Assembly: GCA_003427395.1 (NCBI GenBank)
Contig: BFEA01000263.1
Location: 558,265-591,321, forward strand
Reading direction: 5' to 3'
Source of the DNA: Chara braunii
Lineage: Eukaryota; Streptophyta; Charophyceae; Charales; Characeae
Length of the DNA stretch: 33,057 nt
Shown here piece by piece: positions 19,918 through 28,520 of the stretch. A program made the translations under genes and the position numbers. Under the pieces are notes generated by a model. That model was not told the origin of the DNA. It saw nothing but the letters and a program-made list of their open reading frames with translations, and did no database searches. Numbering within the stretch: position 1 is the stretch's first letter; every line of letters starts with the position of its first letter.

Positions 19918-20822
19918 NNNNNNNNNNNNNNNNNNNNNNNNNNNNNNNNNNNNNNNNNNNNNNNNNNNNNNNNNNNNNNNNNNNNNNNNNNNNNNNNNNN
20001 NNNNNNNNNNNNNNNNNNNNNNNNNNNNNNNNNNNNNNNNNNNNNNNNNNNNNNNNNNNNNNNNNNNNNNNNNNNNNNNNNNNNNNNNNNNNNNNNNNNN
20101 NNNNNNNNNNNNNNNNNNNNNNNNNNNNNNNNNNNNNNNNNNNNNNNNNNNNNNNNNNNNNNNNNNNNNNNNNNNNNNNNNNNNNNNNNNNNNNNNNNNN
20201 NNNNNNNNNNNNNNNNNNNNNNNNNNNNNNNNNNNNNNNNNNNNNNNNNNNNNNNNNNNNNNNNNNNNNNNNNNNNNNNNNNNNNNNNNNNNNNNNNNNN
20301 NNNNNNNNNNNNNNNNNNNNNNNNNNNNNNNNNNNNNNNNNNNNNNNNNNNNNNNNNNNNNNNNNNNNNNNNNNNNNNNNNNNNNNNNNNNNNNNNNNNN
20401 NNNNNNNNNNNNNNNNNNNNNNNNNNNNNNNNNNNNNNNNNNNNNNNNNNNNNNNNNNNNNNNNNNNNNNNNNNNNNNNNNNNNNNNNNNNNNNNNNNNN
20501 NNNNNNNNNNNNNNNNNNNNNNNNNNNNNNNNNNNNNNNNNNNNNNNNNNNNNNNNNNNNNNNNNNNNNNNNNNNNNNNNNNNNNNNNNNNNNNNNNNNN
20601 NNNNNNNNNNNNNNNNNNNNNNNNNNNNNNNNNNNNNNNNNNNNNNNNNNNNNNNNNNNNNNNNNNNNNNNNNNNNNNNNNNNNNNNNNNNNNNNNNNNN
20701 NNNNNNNNNNNNNNNNNNNNNNNNNNNNNNNNNNNNNNNNNNNNNNNNNNNNNNNNNNNNNNNNNNNNNNNNNNNNNNNNNNNNNNNNNNNNNNNNNNNN
20801 NNNNNNNNNNNNNNNNNNNNNN
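19918..20822. other. Assembly gap of 905 Ns
   Basis: Every base is N. It is bordered on the right by a long CT repeat, so the gap probably reflects failed assembly through simple repeats. Nothing can be annotated inside it. Confidence 1.

Positions 20823-20885
<63 letters not shown>
20823..20885. repeat. (CT)n microsatellite
   Basis: Uninterrupted CT dinucleotides (about 31 units) abut the assembly gap; the true length is unknown because the left end is N. Confidence 0.95.
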
Positions 20886-20890
<5 letters not shown>

Positions 20891-21057
20891 CGCAAAAAAT
20901 ACTTCTTGAACTGTGTCCCAAAAAGCACATGGGAAGCTTCAAACTGAAGGGTCTATACTAGTTCGACACTTCGGATACGTCCGTAACACGAAATGTTGTG
21001 GGTGACTATACAGTGCTGTCTTGTCCATCCCTCAGCCCTTTGGCGTGCTAATATGCC

Positions 21058-21612
21058 ATTTCTTGCTGGCTTCCTCTCTGTCAATCTCCTGTGATCTCAG
21101 ATATATCCGAACTTCGCTTATCTGGGAAAATCACATTGCCTTGCTGCTCTTCTGCAACGATCGTCTGAAATGCTTTTAAAAGCGAGGCCGATGATCTTCG
21201 CGTGTGGTCGACCCTGCGCCGTCCGTGCGGCGTCTCGAGAAAATTAAGTACAGTCTCTCTGAGACACTCTGTCTCTCGCTCTTTCTGTCTGTCTCTCTCT
21301 TTCTATATCTCTCGCTCTTCAAATGTACACGACCATTTCTTGCGGACTTCCTCTGTCTGTCTATCTCCTGTGATCTCAGGTACATCCGAGCTTCGCTTAT
21401 CTTGGAAATTCACATTACCTTGCTGCTCTCCTACAACGATCGTCTGAAATGCTTTAAAAAACGAGGCTGATGGTCTACGCGTGTGCTCGACCCTGCGTCT
21501 CCTGGAAATTAAGTACAGTCTCTCTAAGACTCTCTGTCTTTCGCTCTTTCTGTCTCTCTCTCACTCGCTCTTTCTGTCTCTCTCTCTCTTTCTATCTCTC
21601 TCGCTCTACACA
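21058..21612. repeat. Two-unit ~278-base tandem repeat with CT tracts
   Basis: Unit 1 (21058-21335) and unit 2 (21336 to about 21612) both begin TTTCTTGC, contain CTCCTGTGATCTCAG (21086 and 21365), a degenerate palindrome (21096 and 21375), CTTCGCTTATCT, CGATCGTCTGAAATGCTTT, GTACAGTCTCTCT, and end in CTCTTTCTGTCT-type tracts. Open frames here are pyrimidine-composition artefacts. Confidence 0.8.
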
Positions 21613-21789
21613 TGTACACGATCATCGGTGCAAAACTCCAATTCATTCTGGTCCTCGCACTTCTAAATATAGGTCATCCTACTCCTCTAAGTATGTGAAG
21701 AGCCACAACTCGTTTTACTCACAAACTNGAGTTTGTGTCATTATACTGTTCTGATTCGGATGAGTGGGATGCTCAACTCAAAGTGAAAC

Positions 21790-22080
21790 TATGACACAGT
21801 GTAATATATTACTCTATTCTGGTGTTCCACATCTGGACACAAGAGATATATGTATTGAGGCAGCAGTACATATAACACAGTGGTTGCAGATATATGTACT
21901 GACTCAGACGCGTATAACACAGTGTATACTCTGCTGTGGTGTTCCACATCTGGACACATCCGAACCACGAGAGGAGCGCAACAGATATATGTACTGACTG
22001 TGCTCCTCGCCTCAAAGCTGATTTTACTCCTTGTTCGGATGTATTCGGATCTGGAATACTACACCAGGCTATACACTGTG
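21790..22080. repeat. Imperfect ~117-base tandem repeat
   Basis: GTGTTCCACATCTGGACAC occurs at 21822 and 21939, each preceded by an ACACAGTGTA-like phrase; GATATATGTACTGA and TATAACACAGTG also recur. Degenerate palindromes lie at 21950-21965 and 22034-22049. These are the last copies of the palindrome family and may mark the right edge of the element. Confidence 0.6.
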
Positions 22081-22140
22081 TCATAAATTCGTTTCAAAAT
22101 AGTACACACAATAATGTACTGTTTTAACGAATAACATGTT

Positions 22141-22463
22141 GCGTTTTACCACGCGTACCCCGTATTATGCTACAGCGATCGAGAAAATGCCCTCGACCGA
22201 CTACCTCTATAAAGGCATGTAAAAACCTTCGCATGTGGGCCGGTAGCTCAGCAAGGATACGCCTACCTAAGGGTGGTGACAACCCTTTGGGTAGAGGTAA
22301 GGTGTACCTCGCGACGTCCCGACCTGTCGCAGGGCGTCGTGAGAGGTATGGCACGCGCGCACGGTCAGAGTGGTGACTGTTTTTTTTTCAGACAAAACAT
22401 GCTGCGTAACACAACCGTGAGGTTCAGCGCTCCCCCTCAGGGCGCGGGACTGCCGCACGCGAC
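22141..22463 (+). repeat. Structured tRNA-like repeat (SINE-type), copy 1
   Basis: This matches 27216-27540 over its length. The tRNA-like head GGTAGCTCAGCAAGG (22242-22256) resembles a D-arm/Pol III A box; GGTGACAACCC about 30 bases later is a poor B box. Several stems are present: TCGAG with CTCGA; AAAGG with CCTTC; CTACC-AAGGG with CCCTT-GGGTAG; a GC-rich stem CGACGTCCC with GGGCGTCG; and a terminal hairpin GCGCTCCC with GGGCGC. The stems are mostly kept in copy 2. It is probably a Pol III-type retroposon; no poly-A tail or target duplication was identified. Confidence 0.6.
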
Positions 22464-22920
22464 AACGCGATTACAACAGACATACGTAGATAATTGACAT
22501 ACACAGGCAATAGACATACAAGGACAAAGTGATACACACATACACAAGTGGTACAGAAAGAGAAATGATGTTAAAACGCGAGGACATAGATGCAGGGGTA
22601 CAAATACACAGTAATATACAGAGACACGTACCCACAGGGAGAGAGAGACAGAGAAAGGGGGATAAAGAGAAAGAGGGACGAGATACGTACTTGGTACATG
22701 AAGAGGGGTCGACTATAGAGGTTGACAGACACGCGTTTAATGAAAAACTAAAAATTCGGGGTTTTTCGCCACATCACTACAAACAACGTCGTAGAAAATT
22801 TTGCGAACAAACAATGCGTGCTCAGAATACAAACATCAATAAACGAAACAAGCAAAAAAAAACTAAAAAAAAAAACAAAAAAGTACCATAAAACCCTATT
22901 CGGAGTAGCGTTTGGAGTTC
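22464..22920. other. ACA- and GA-rich spacer, no gene
   Basis: Simple-sequence character dominates: a stretch rich in ATACACA around 22490-22620, then a GAGAGA-rich stretch around 22630-22680, then A-rich DNA to 22890. The plus-strand open frame (22529-22891) is compositional, with a poly-Lys end, and I do not call it. Confidence 0.5.
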
Positions 22921-23246
22921 GCCAATTTTTTTCCCGAATTCGGTGTTTTTGCCAATTTATTCGGTGCTCGTCCTAATACGTTGAAATTGAATACAGATAT
23001 ACCGTCCAGCACATACATATCAGACAAAAAAAAAAAAAAAACTAAAAATTTAGGGAAATATGGCAGTTTCGGTGAAAAAATTGTCGAAATGTTTTCCCGA
23101 ATTCGGTGTTTTTGCCAACTTCTTCGTTACTCGTCCAAATACGCTGAAACTGAATACATATATACCATCAAACACATACATATCAGACAAAAAAAAAAAG
23201 CAAAAATTCAGGGAAATATGACAGTTTCGGTGAAAACTACACCGAA
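22921..23246. repeat. 163-base tandem duplication with A-tract
   Basis: CCCGAATTCGGTGTTTTTGCC starts at 22933 and again at 23096. Each unit continues with ACGTTGAAATTGAATACA-like sequence, CACATACATATCAGACA, an A-run of about 11-16, and GGGAAATATGRCAGTTTCGGTG. The unit could be part of a satellite or a dimeric SINE-like element; only two units are seen. Confidence 0.8.
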
Positions 23247-23570
23247 AATCGCACCACCCATGAACCACGAGTGGGTTGGCATTGTGAACACTGGTCTTCG
23301 AGTGACGAACTGAGCTTGTTGCATGAACACAACTGCAAGTAGGAAAGTCGACGAGAGTAAGAAAGGCATTGGACGTCAGATAGAGAGGATGACTTTTGAT
23401 ATTGTGGCCTACGGTCTCGGACATTGGCTTATTACTTCGTTGAATTGCTCAATTTGAATGGACACTAATTGCATTTGTACTCTTCGCACGTACACGACTA
23501 CTTAGACAATCCGTGTGATGTCGAATTTGTTTTTTCTATATCGTTCACAATCATATTCCTTACATTTATT

Positions 23571-23640
23571 ATTACTATTATTATTATTATTTATTATTAT
23601 TACTATTATTATTGATTATTAAGTATTTTTTATTATTTTT
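23571..23640. repeat. (ATT)n microsatellite
   Basis: ATT/ATTATT repeats with interruptions lie immediately left of copy 2 of the hairpin repeat. Confidence 0.9.
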
Positions 23641-24366
23641 TATATTGAGCGTCATGAGTCAGGGAAGGAGAGGAAGCAGGGCACTGGAAAGAAGAGGGAC
23701 ACTGTCACCGTATGGTGGTGCCTACCTCCTCTATCCTTCTCCCTTCTCCCCTGATCTGAACCGCTAATTTTTATTTTTCTCCATATTTATTTAAGTTTAC
23801 TACTATGCTCGTTATTGTCATTCTCATTCTTAGGCATTATCTTGCGGTTTCTTGTAGATTAATATCAAAGGAAGTGGGGAGGATCAGATTTGAGGAGATG
23901 TGGGGTACTGAGAGGAGAGGGACATCGTCACCGTGTGATGATGCCTACCTCCTTCATCCTTTTCATTTCTTCCGCAATTTAAACCCCTCATTTTATTATT
24001 TTTCACAACTTTTCGGAACGGATTGATTTCATTGAAGTAAAAGTCTACTACGTGGAAAAAGGGTGATCGAACGGTCAAACGGAACAGGGTGATTGCGGGA
24101 GCTCTGCCGGAGCTTAGGAGGAACTCTGGAGGTAGGGAACCATAAGGTACGCATGACTCGCTCCTTTTCCTGTATCCCTTACAAGTTACAACCCTCTATT
24201 AGACTGCATCAATGAATGCGTGCTATACATCTTTTTCTTTTCTTCATGAGTAAAACTTTTTGAAAGGGTGATTGAAATTATGCATGAAGTAAGAAATTGG
24301 CCTGGAGTAAGAATGGAAGCCTAGGAGAATCGAGAAGGAACCTAGTTTTGCTTGTTTTTTGAAGTA

Positions 24367-25785
24367 GTGTGATGGAGGTTCCCGTAGGCGTCGTCACATT
24401 GCTTGCATGAACTGACTGAGGTAAATGATGGGATACTCCCGTAAGAATACCTTGCCATTCACCCGACTAAGCAATGATCAGGTGAAGTGTCCGTCTGACT
24501 TCGACATTGGTAACGGGAAGATGTCGTGCATCTTCTCTGTTGCTTTACGGAATAGACCTAGGAGGTGATCCGGTACTCCCGTGGGGTACATGTCTTCAAC
24601 GACTAACAAAAGCAAAGGTAGTAGGAGACTCCCGTGAGACTCTCCAATCACCTATCGAACTAGGCTTCGAAGGAAAATAAGTATTCACCAGGTGAGTACA
24701 CGAACTCCTAAGTCTAGGACGATCCGTCCGAGTGGAAGATGGGAAAAAGGGAGTTTCCCGTGGGAACTACCTTATCTCCAGCTGAACGGTCTACTTGATA
24801 TGAGAAAAAGGGTGAGGGGATAGTTCCGTATAAACCAATTCCCTCACTAACTAAACTATGCATAGCGAAAGTCACTTAACAAGAGAAATGAGGGTTTCCG
24901 TGAGGTCGGCATATCTCGTGCTCATTCACGATGCATAGGCCAGATAGGTGAACGGTCAGAACAACTTAACTAAGAGTTGTTTTGACTGATCTCCTACACA
25001 TCAAACTAGTAGTAGAATAACTCGCGTGTGGTCATCCTAATACTTGTTTGATTCGGGGGTCAACTAACGAGGGAAGGAATGAGGTGACTGTGTTTTGGGC
25101 AATAGAGGGTTGCTACCGTGTGAGTAACCCTACTACTTGTTTGGATATGACTTATGGATGGTATGAATAAGTACTAACGATCTATCTGTTTAATATTGAA
25201 TCAGGATATGGGAGGCTCTCATGGGGTTATCCTATTGCCTGCTTGGCTCCGTCTTAACAAGCCAAGTAACATACTTCAGTAAAAGAAGGACCTGGTGTTT
25301 GCCTGTGTTTACTAACTCAATCCTAACTCGTCTAACTCTGAAAGAGTAGTAGGGAAGTTTTCGTGGGGCCATCCCATTACGCTCTTAAGAATAGACTGGG
25401 CTTTGATCAAGGAATAGTAGGGCACTTTCGTGAAGGTCACCTATTACTGATTTGAATTAAAAGGTGGTCTGAATTGTTAGGAGCAAGTATTAAAAGTGCT
25501 CCAACAAGATCTTCTCAACTACTTGTTGTAACTAATGAAGGCATACTCCGCTGTGAGTTATCTGGTCGCTTGCACGAAATTGCTTGAACTGCTTGATTGC
25601 GTGAGGACTGCATGAACTTTCAAGAATGTTTGAGTGCTCCCGTGAGGCGACTCGACTACTCCTTTGACTAATCGAATGTCTGGAATTGATGAAGTAGTGG
25701 AAGATTCCCGGGTGAATCAACCTACTACTTGTGTATATCCGAACAAGAAGAAGAGAATGAAAAAAAGAATGCTCTAGCGGGAGCG
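24367..25785 (+). repeat. Array of ~17 stem-loops with conserved loop, copy 2
   Basis: Clear units: 24367-24399, 24573-24589 (GTAC stem, TCCCGTGGG loop), 24617-24652, 24681-24699, 24747-24773 (AAGGGAGTT with AACTACCTT, loop TCCCGTGGG), 24812-24847, 24888-24925, 25008-25044, 25107-25130 (GGGTTGCT with AGTAACCC), 25412-25447, 25632-25653 (GAGTGC with GCGACTC) and 25692-25730 (AAGTAGT with ACTACTT, inner GATTC with GAATC). Stems at matching positions are kept although bases have changed, including G-T wobbles. This supports selection on folding. Confidence 0.75.
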
Positions 25786-26707
25786 ACTCCAGAGGTCCTA
25801 ATAAGAAGCAGAATAAGAGGCAAATGCCGCGGAGACAAGAAATTAAAAAAGAAGAAGCTCCGCGTAGCCTCAGTTCATTGATAAACTTCTAAGAGAGAAA
25901 CTGCCAATGGCATGAATTGATCTCAGTTAGACTACCGCGTAAGCGCCAAAGGGTGTGCTTATCCACAAGAGAGAAAATGCAAGGACTGAGAGTAGAGGAA
26001 ATATGAGTTCCCTAAGACAACTTAGAACATAGGCAAAAGACTCCTTGAATAAAGGGAGGAAGAGTGATAGGCGTCATAGGGTAGGTAGAAGCTAAAAGGG
26101 TTAGACTTTGGGATGTTGATCCCAAAGCTCACAAACCAGATCTAAGGGTTTGACCCTTAAATATCAATATGTGGGAAATCGAGTGGGGGTGTTGAATCTT
26201 TGTTGACCTGTGTGTGTGCAGGTTCATGTTTTGATCTACTGCAATTGAAGGAGAATTCATAGAAAGAGGACTCAATTTTTCTGTTATCTCTCGATAACAG
26301 GTCGGTCGTTGCCGATTCAACTTTTCCCCTATGACTGGACACCCACATCTAAAGACAAACCTTGTGGTCAGTAAAACTGTCGTTTGTGATCATTGCCTAA
26401 ATAGTCTTAGTCATTGTCAAGGGTCCTTTGAAGAAATATGAGGGGGTTGGGCCTACGTCTCAGGAAAGATAGAGTTGTCATACTTGGTTTGGGGAAGTGA
26501 GGGACAAGGTCAATGGTTGATGGTTGACACCGTTAGTGTATGGCATGTGGGTTGTCTTTGCATTATTATGTGCACGTTTGTTTCGCTCGTGGTTTTGGAT
26601 TGAACTGTACCTGATCTGTTGAAGAGTCTTGGATACATAGCACTTATGAAAGTGAAAAGGATTCCCAACGGTAATACCTCTATATGCATTATCTGTCCTA
26701 ACGCGAA

Positions 26708-27005
26708 CAAGCGCCAAAACTCTCCGAACGCGAACATAAAAAAAAAGAAAAAATTTTCTCCAAAAAATCTGAAAAATATATATGTGATGTAAAATAATAA
26801 TACAAACAACTTTTGCCTTGGAGGTATGGTCAAATTCGTAACCAAACTCGAGTTAAAAATCAAAAACCAAAAAAAACTGTTTTTTTTTTTTTTTTTTTTT
26901 CATATGTTCGGCCGAACACGTTCGGGTGGCGTTCGGCCGAACACCCGAACATGTTCGGACGTTCGAAAAAGCTCCGAACATGTTCGGTGTGCTACACAGG
27001 TTCAG
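26708..27005. mobile_element. ~300-base insertion rich in GTTCGG palindromes
   Basis: This segment is absent from copy 1 of the surrounding repeat, so it looks inserted. It has CGAACGCGAACA near the left end, a T20 run (about 26881-26900), and a palindrome cluster: GTTCGGCCGAAC at 26906-26917 and 26931-26942, CCGAACATGTTCGG at 26945-26958 and 26974-26987, and a 9-bp stem GTTCGGGTG (26920-26928) with CACCCGAAC (26942-26950). No coding frame is supported. It could be a small MITE-like element; target duplication is not clear. Confidence 0.5.
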
Positions 27006-27215
27006 TTAAGTCATGACCTTTTAAGTAAGATAGAATACCCTAGGTAGTGAGGTGATTTGATGGATACCTTGTTCTCATTTTGGCAGGAGAGTAATACATT
27101 TTAGATTAAGAAGCGGATATAGAAAGCCTTATAAAAAGTTCGATCTGAATATCTAGAAATCCAGGATAGGGGAATCACATCCTGAAAGTGACTTGACTAA
27201 CGGGTCAGTCTTAGG

Positions 27216-27540
27216 CGTCTTACCGCGCGTACGCCATTCCCATGCTGCGACGATCGAGAAAACACCCTCGACTGACCTACCTCTACAAAGGCATGTAAAA
27301 ACCTTTGCATGTGGGCCGATAGCTCAACAGGGATACGCCTACCTAAGGGTGGTGACAGCCCCTTGGGTAGAGGTATGTTGTACCTTGCGACGCCCCGACC
27401 TGTTGTGGGGCGCCGTGAGACGTATAGCCAGCGCGCACGGTCGGAGTGGTGAGCAGTTGCTCTTCAAGAAATAAATCTTGCGTAACACGACCGTGAGGTT
27501 CAACGCACCCCAACAGGGTGCAGGACCGCCGCGCACGACA
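27216..27540 (+). repeat. Structured tRNA-like repeat (SINE-type), copy 2
   Basis: Second copy of the repeat at 22141-22463. The head reads GGCCGATAGCTCAACAGGG. The same stems recur: TCGAG with CTCGA, AAAGG with CCTTT, CTACC-AAGGG with CCCCTT-GGGTAG, a GC stem GACGCCCC with GGGGCGCC, and a terminal hairpin GCACCC with GGGTGC that pairs perfectly here but has a mismatch in copy 1. It abuts copy 2 of the hairpin repeat, so it was probably inserted there. Confidence 0.6.
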
Positions 27541-28093
27541 GGTGGCGGCATTGCCGGGGACCTTTGGTTGTCTGCCGGGGTCCTATGGGAACGGACGTGA
27601 GTCTGGTTAATTGAAGCCCCAGCAAAACAACAAACGAAAGATATGGTAGTGTACAACCTCTATTTAGATGGTAAAGAACTACTAAGGGTAATTGCCGGTC
27701 TGTTGATGTGAACATTTATCTAGGGTAGTTTTCTTGAGATAGGACAAGGACAAGTTGTAGCACATAGCCTACTGTATCTTACGAATGTTACTCTGTTTTT
27801 TTATCGAAGCAATGTTTACTTTTGTATCTAGTTAGAAGGGTGGCATACAGGGTAGCGCCCAAGGATTGCGGAGTCTTTTCGTAGAGCAAAGTCGATAGGA
27901 AAAACGAAGGAACCAATAGGCACAATAGGATTTGGCAAATCTCGTCAAGTCTGTCTGGGATTCTCTTCTAATTATGACGCTTGTTCACCCCTACGACGAC
28001 CTCGCATACTTCCGAAGCCTTCATTCTTGCGAAGAAATACACGTTCTTATACATAAGTATTAAAAAAACTCTAGGTGCCTCATCCCTCCAGCC
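27541..28093. other. Spacer, no gene
   Basis: A small duplication TGCCGGGGACCT / TGCCGGGGTCCT lies at 27553-27585. Otherwise I see no coding frame, palindrome family member or structured repeat. Confidence 0.4.
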
Positions 28094-28288
28094 ATGCCAC
28101 GTGGGGCAGGAACAGGAAGGGGGAGAGGCGGCCGACAGGGAAAAACGGTTGAAAAACCTATTGATTTGACAGGGGAAAGAGAAGAGCGAAAGGAAGAAGA
28201 GGAGGAAGAGGAGAAGTGTGAGAGATTAAGATTGCACCAATATCTGGTATATCTGCGTGAACGAACGCGGTCTCCAGGAAAAATGTCT
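28094..28288 (+). CDS. Possible N-terminal gene fragment, Gly/Arg then Glu-rich
   Basis: The frame starts with ATG in a reasonable context (GCCATGC) and encodes MPRGAGTGRGRGGRQGKTV, then an acidic coiled-coil-like run (REERKEEEEEEEKCERL) and QYLVYLRERTRSPGK, after which coding character is lost. Such Gly/Arg plus Glu-rich beginnings occur in transposon proteins, but no family is identified. The frame stays formally open to 28480. Confidence 0.3.
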
Positions 28289-28520
28289 TATTACTCTTAT
28301 AAGTACGAACAACGTTACGACTCTCGGCCACCGCGCTTTCAGCCGCCTTCTCGTACTTATCTGATGGCGTATTTTTTCCCCTCTTCTTCCATGGCACGTC
28401 GACCTCAATGGTTGACTGTCCTTCCCCCGCCACCTCGACCCGCTCTTCCACCACTACCACATGTGTCTGATCCTCCGTAGTATCTTCTGCAGCACCAACG
28501 GATCGCAAGTTGTGTATCAC
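28289..28520 (-). CDS. Possible fragment of an unknown minus-strand gene
   Basis: The minus frame reads GAAEDTTEDQTHVVVVEERV, then GEGQSTIEVDVPWKKRGKN and SDKYEKAAESAVAESRN, which has better coding composition than the plus strand over the same bases. It faces the plus-strand fragment at 28094 tail to tail, with no intergenic space. It may be a rearranged remnant. Function unknown. Confidence 0.3.

Larger units (their letters stand above)
4501..22049. repeat. Dispersed 16-bp palindrome family TTCGGATNNATCCGAA
   Basis: Strong copies: 7391-7406 (perfect), 9947-9962, 10165-10178, 11541-11556, 11909-11924, 12254-12269 (perfect arms), 16856-16871, 16989-17004 (perfect), 17091-17106, 17322-17337, 17391-17406, 17490-17505, 19614-19628. 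Weaker copies: 4501-4516, 4572-4586, 5152-5168, 5928-5942, 10099-10112, 20970-20985, 21096-21112, 21375-21390, 21950-21965, 22034-22049. The arms stay constant while the two central bases vary (GC, GA, GG, CA, TA, CC, TC, TG). Flanks are mostly unrelated, except that several copies continue as CGAGACAY. This is the pattern of a site bound by a dimeric protein, or of a very short mobile unit. I saw no copies before 4.5 kb or after 22.05 kb. Confidence 0.8.
23646..27215 (+). repeat. Copy 2 of ~3.2-kb hairpin-array repeat
   Basis: Colinear with 1008-4203: hairpin units at 23700-23720 and 23923-23943, GGGAGCTCTGCCGGAGC near 24095, the stem-loop array 24367-25785, and the 3' module from about 25795. 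Differences are informative. About 160 extra bases carrying three additional stem-loops lie at about 24735-24930, two hairpins of copy 1 are missing, a ~300-base palindrome-rich insertion lies at about 26708-27005, and the copy is truncated near 27215 by the tRNA-like repeat. The truncation follows ACGGGTCAGTCTTAGGCGT, which matches copy 1 up to ACGGGTCAGTTCTAGGCGT. Confidence 0.8.

Noticed and set aside
19776-20947. Very long frames across the gap and the CT repeat
   Set aside because: They consist of unknown residues from Ns plus Leu-Ser or Arg-Glu dipeptides from the CT microsatellite.
4197-22130. Terminal inverted repeats of the putative element (TACATTATT near 4198 and, inverted, near 22110)
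   Set aside because: Only nine bases match and the adjoining sequence does not; this is expected by chance in AT-rich DNA, so the element ends remain undefined.
22242-22290. Genuine tRNA gene at the tRNA-like head
   Set aside because: The D-arm-like start has no acceptable anticodon arm or T-arm at tRNA spacing; the B box is poor and the body continues with other stems.
22529-22891. Plus-strand frame rich in Lys and Thr
   Set aside because: Low-complexity ACA/GAGA/AAA composition, no motif, and it ends in an A-run.
1008-27215. The two 3.2-kb copies as LTRs of a giant retrotransposon
   Set aside because: No TG...CA ends, primer-binding site, polypurine tract, gag or reverse transcriptase was found between them, and the copies differ by large hairpin-scale indels.
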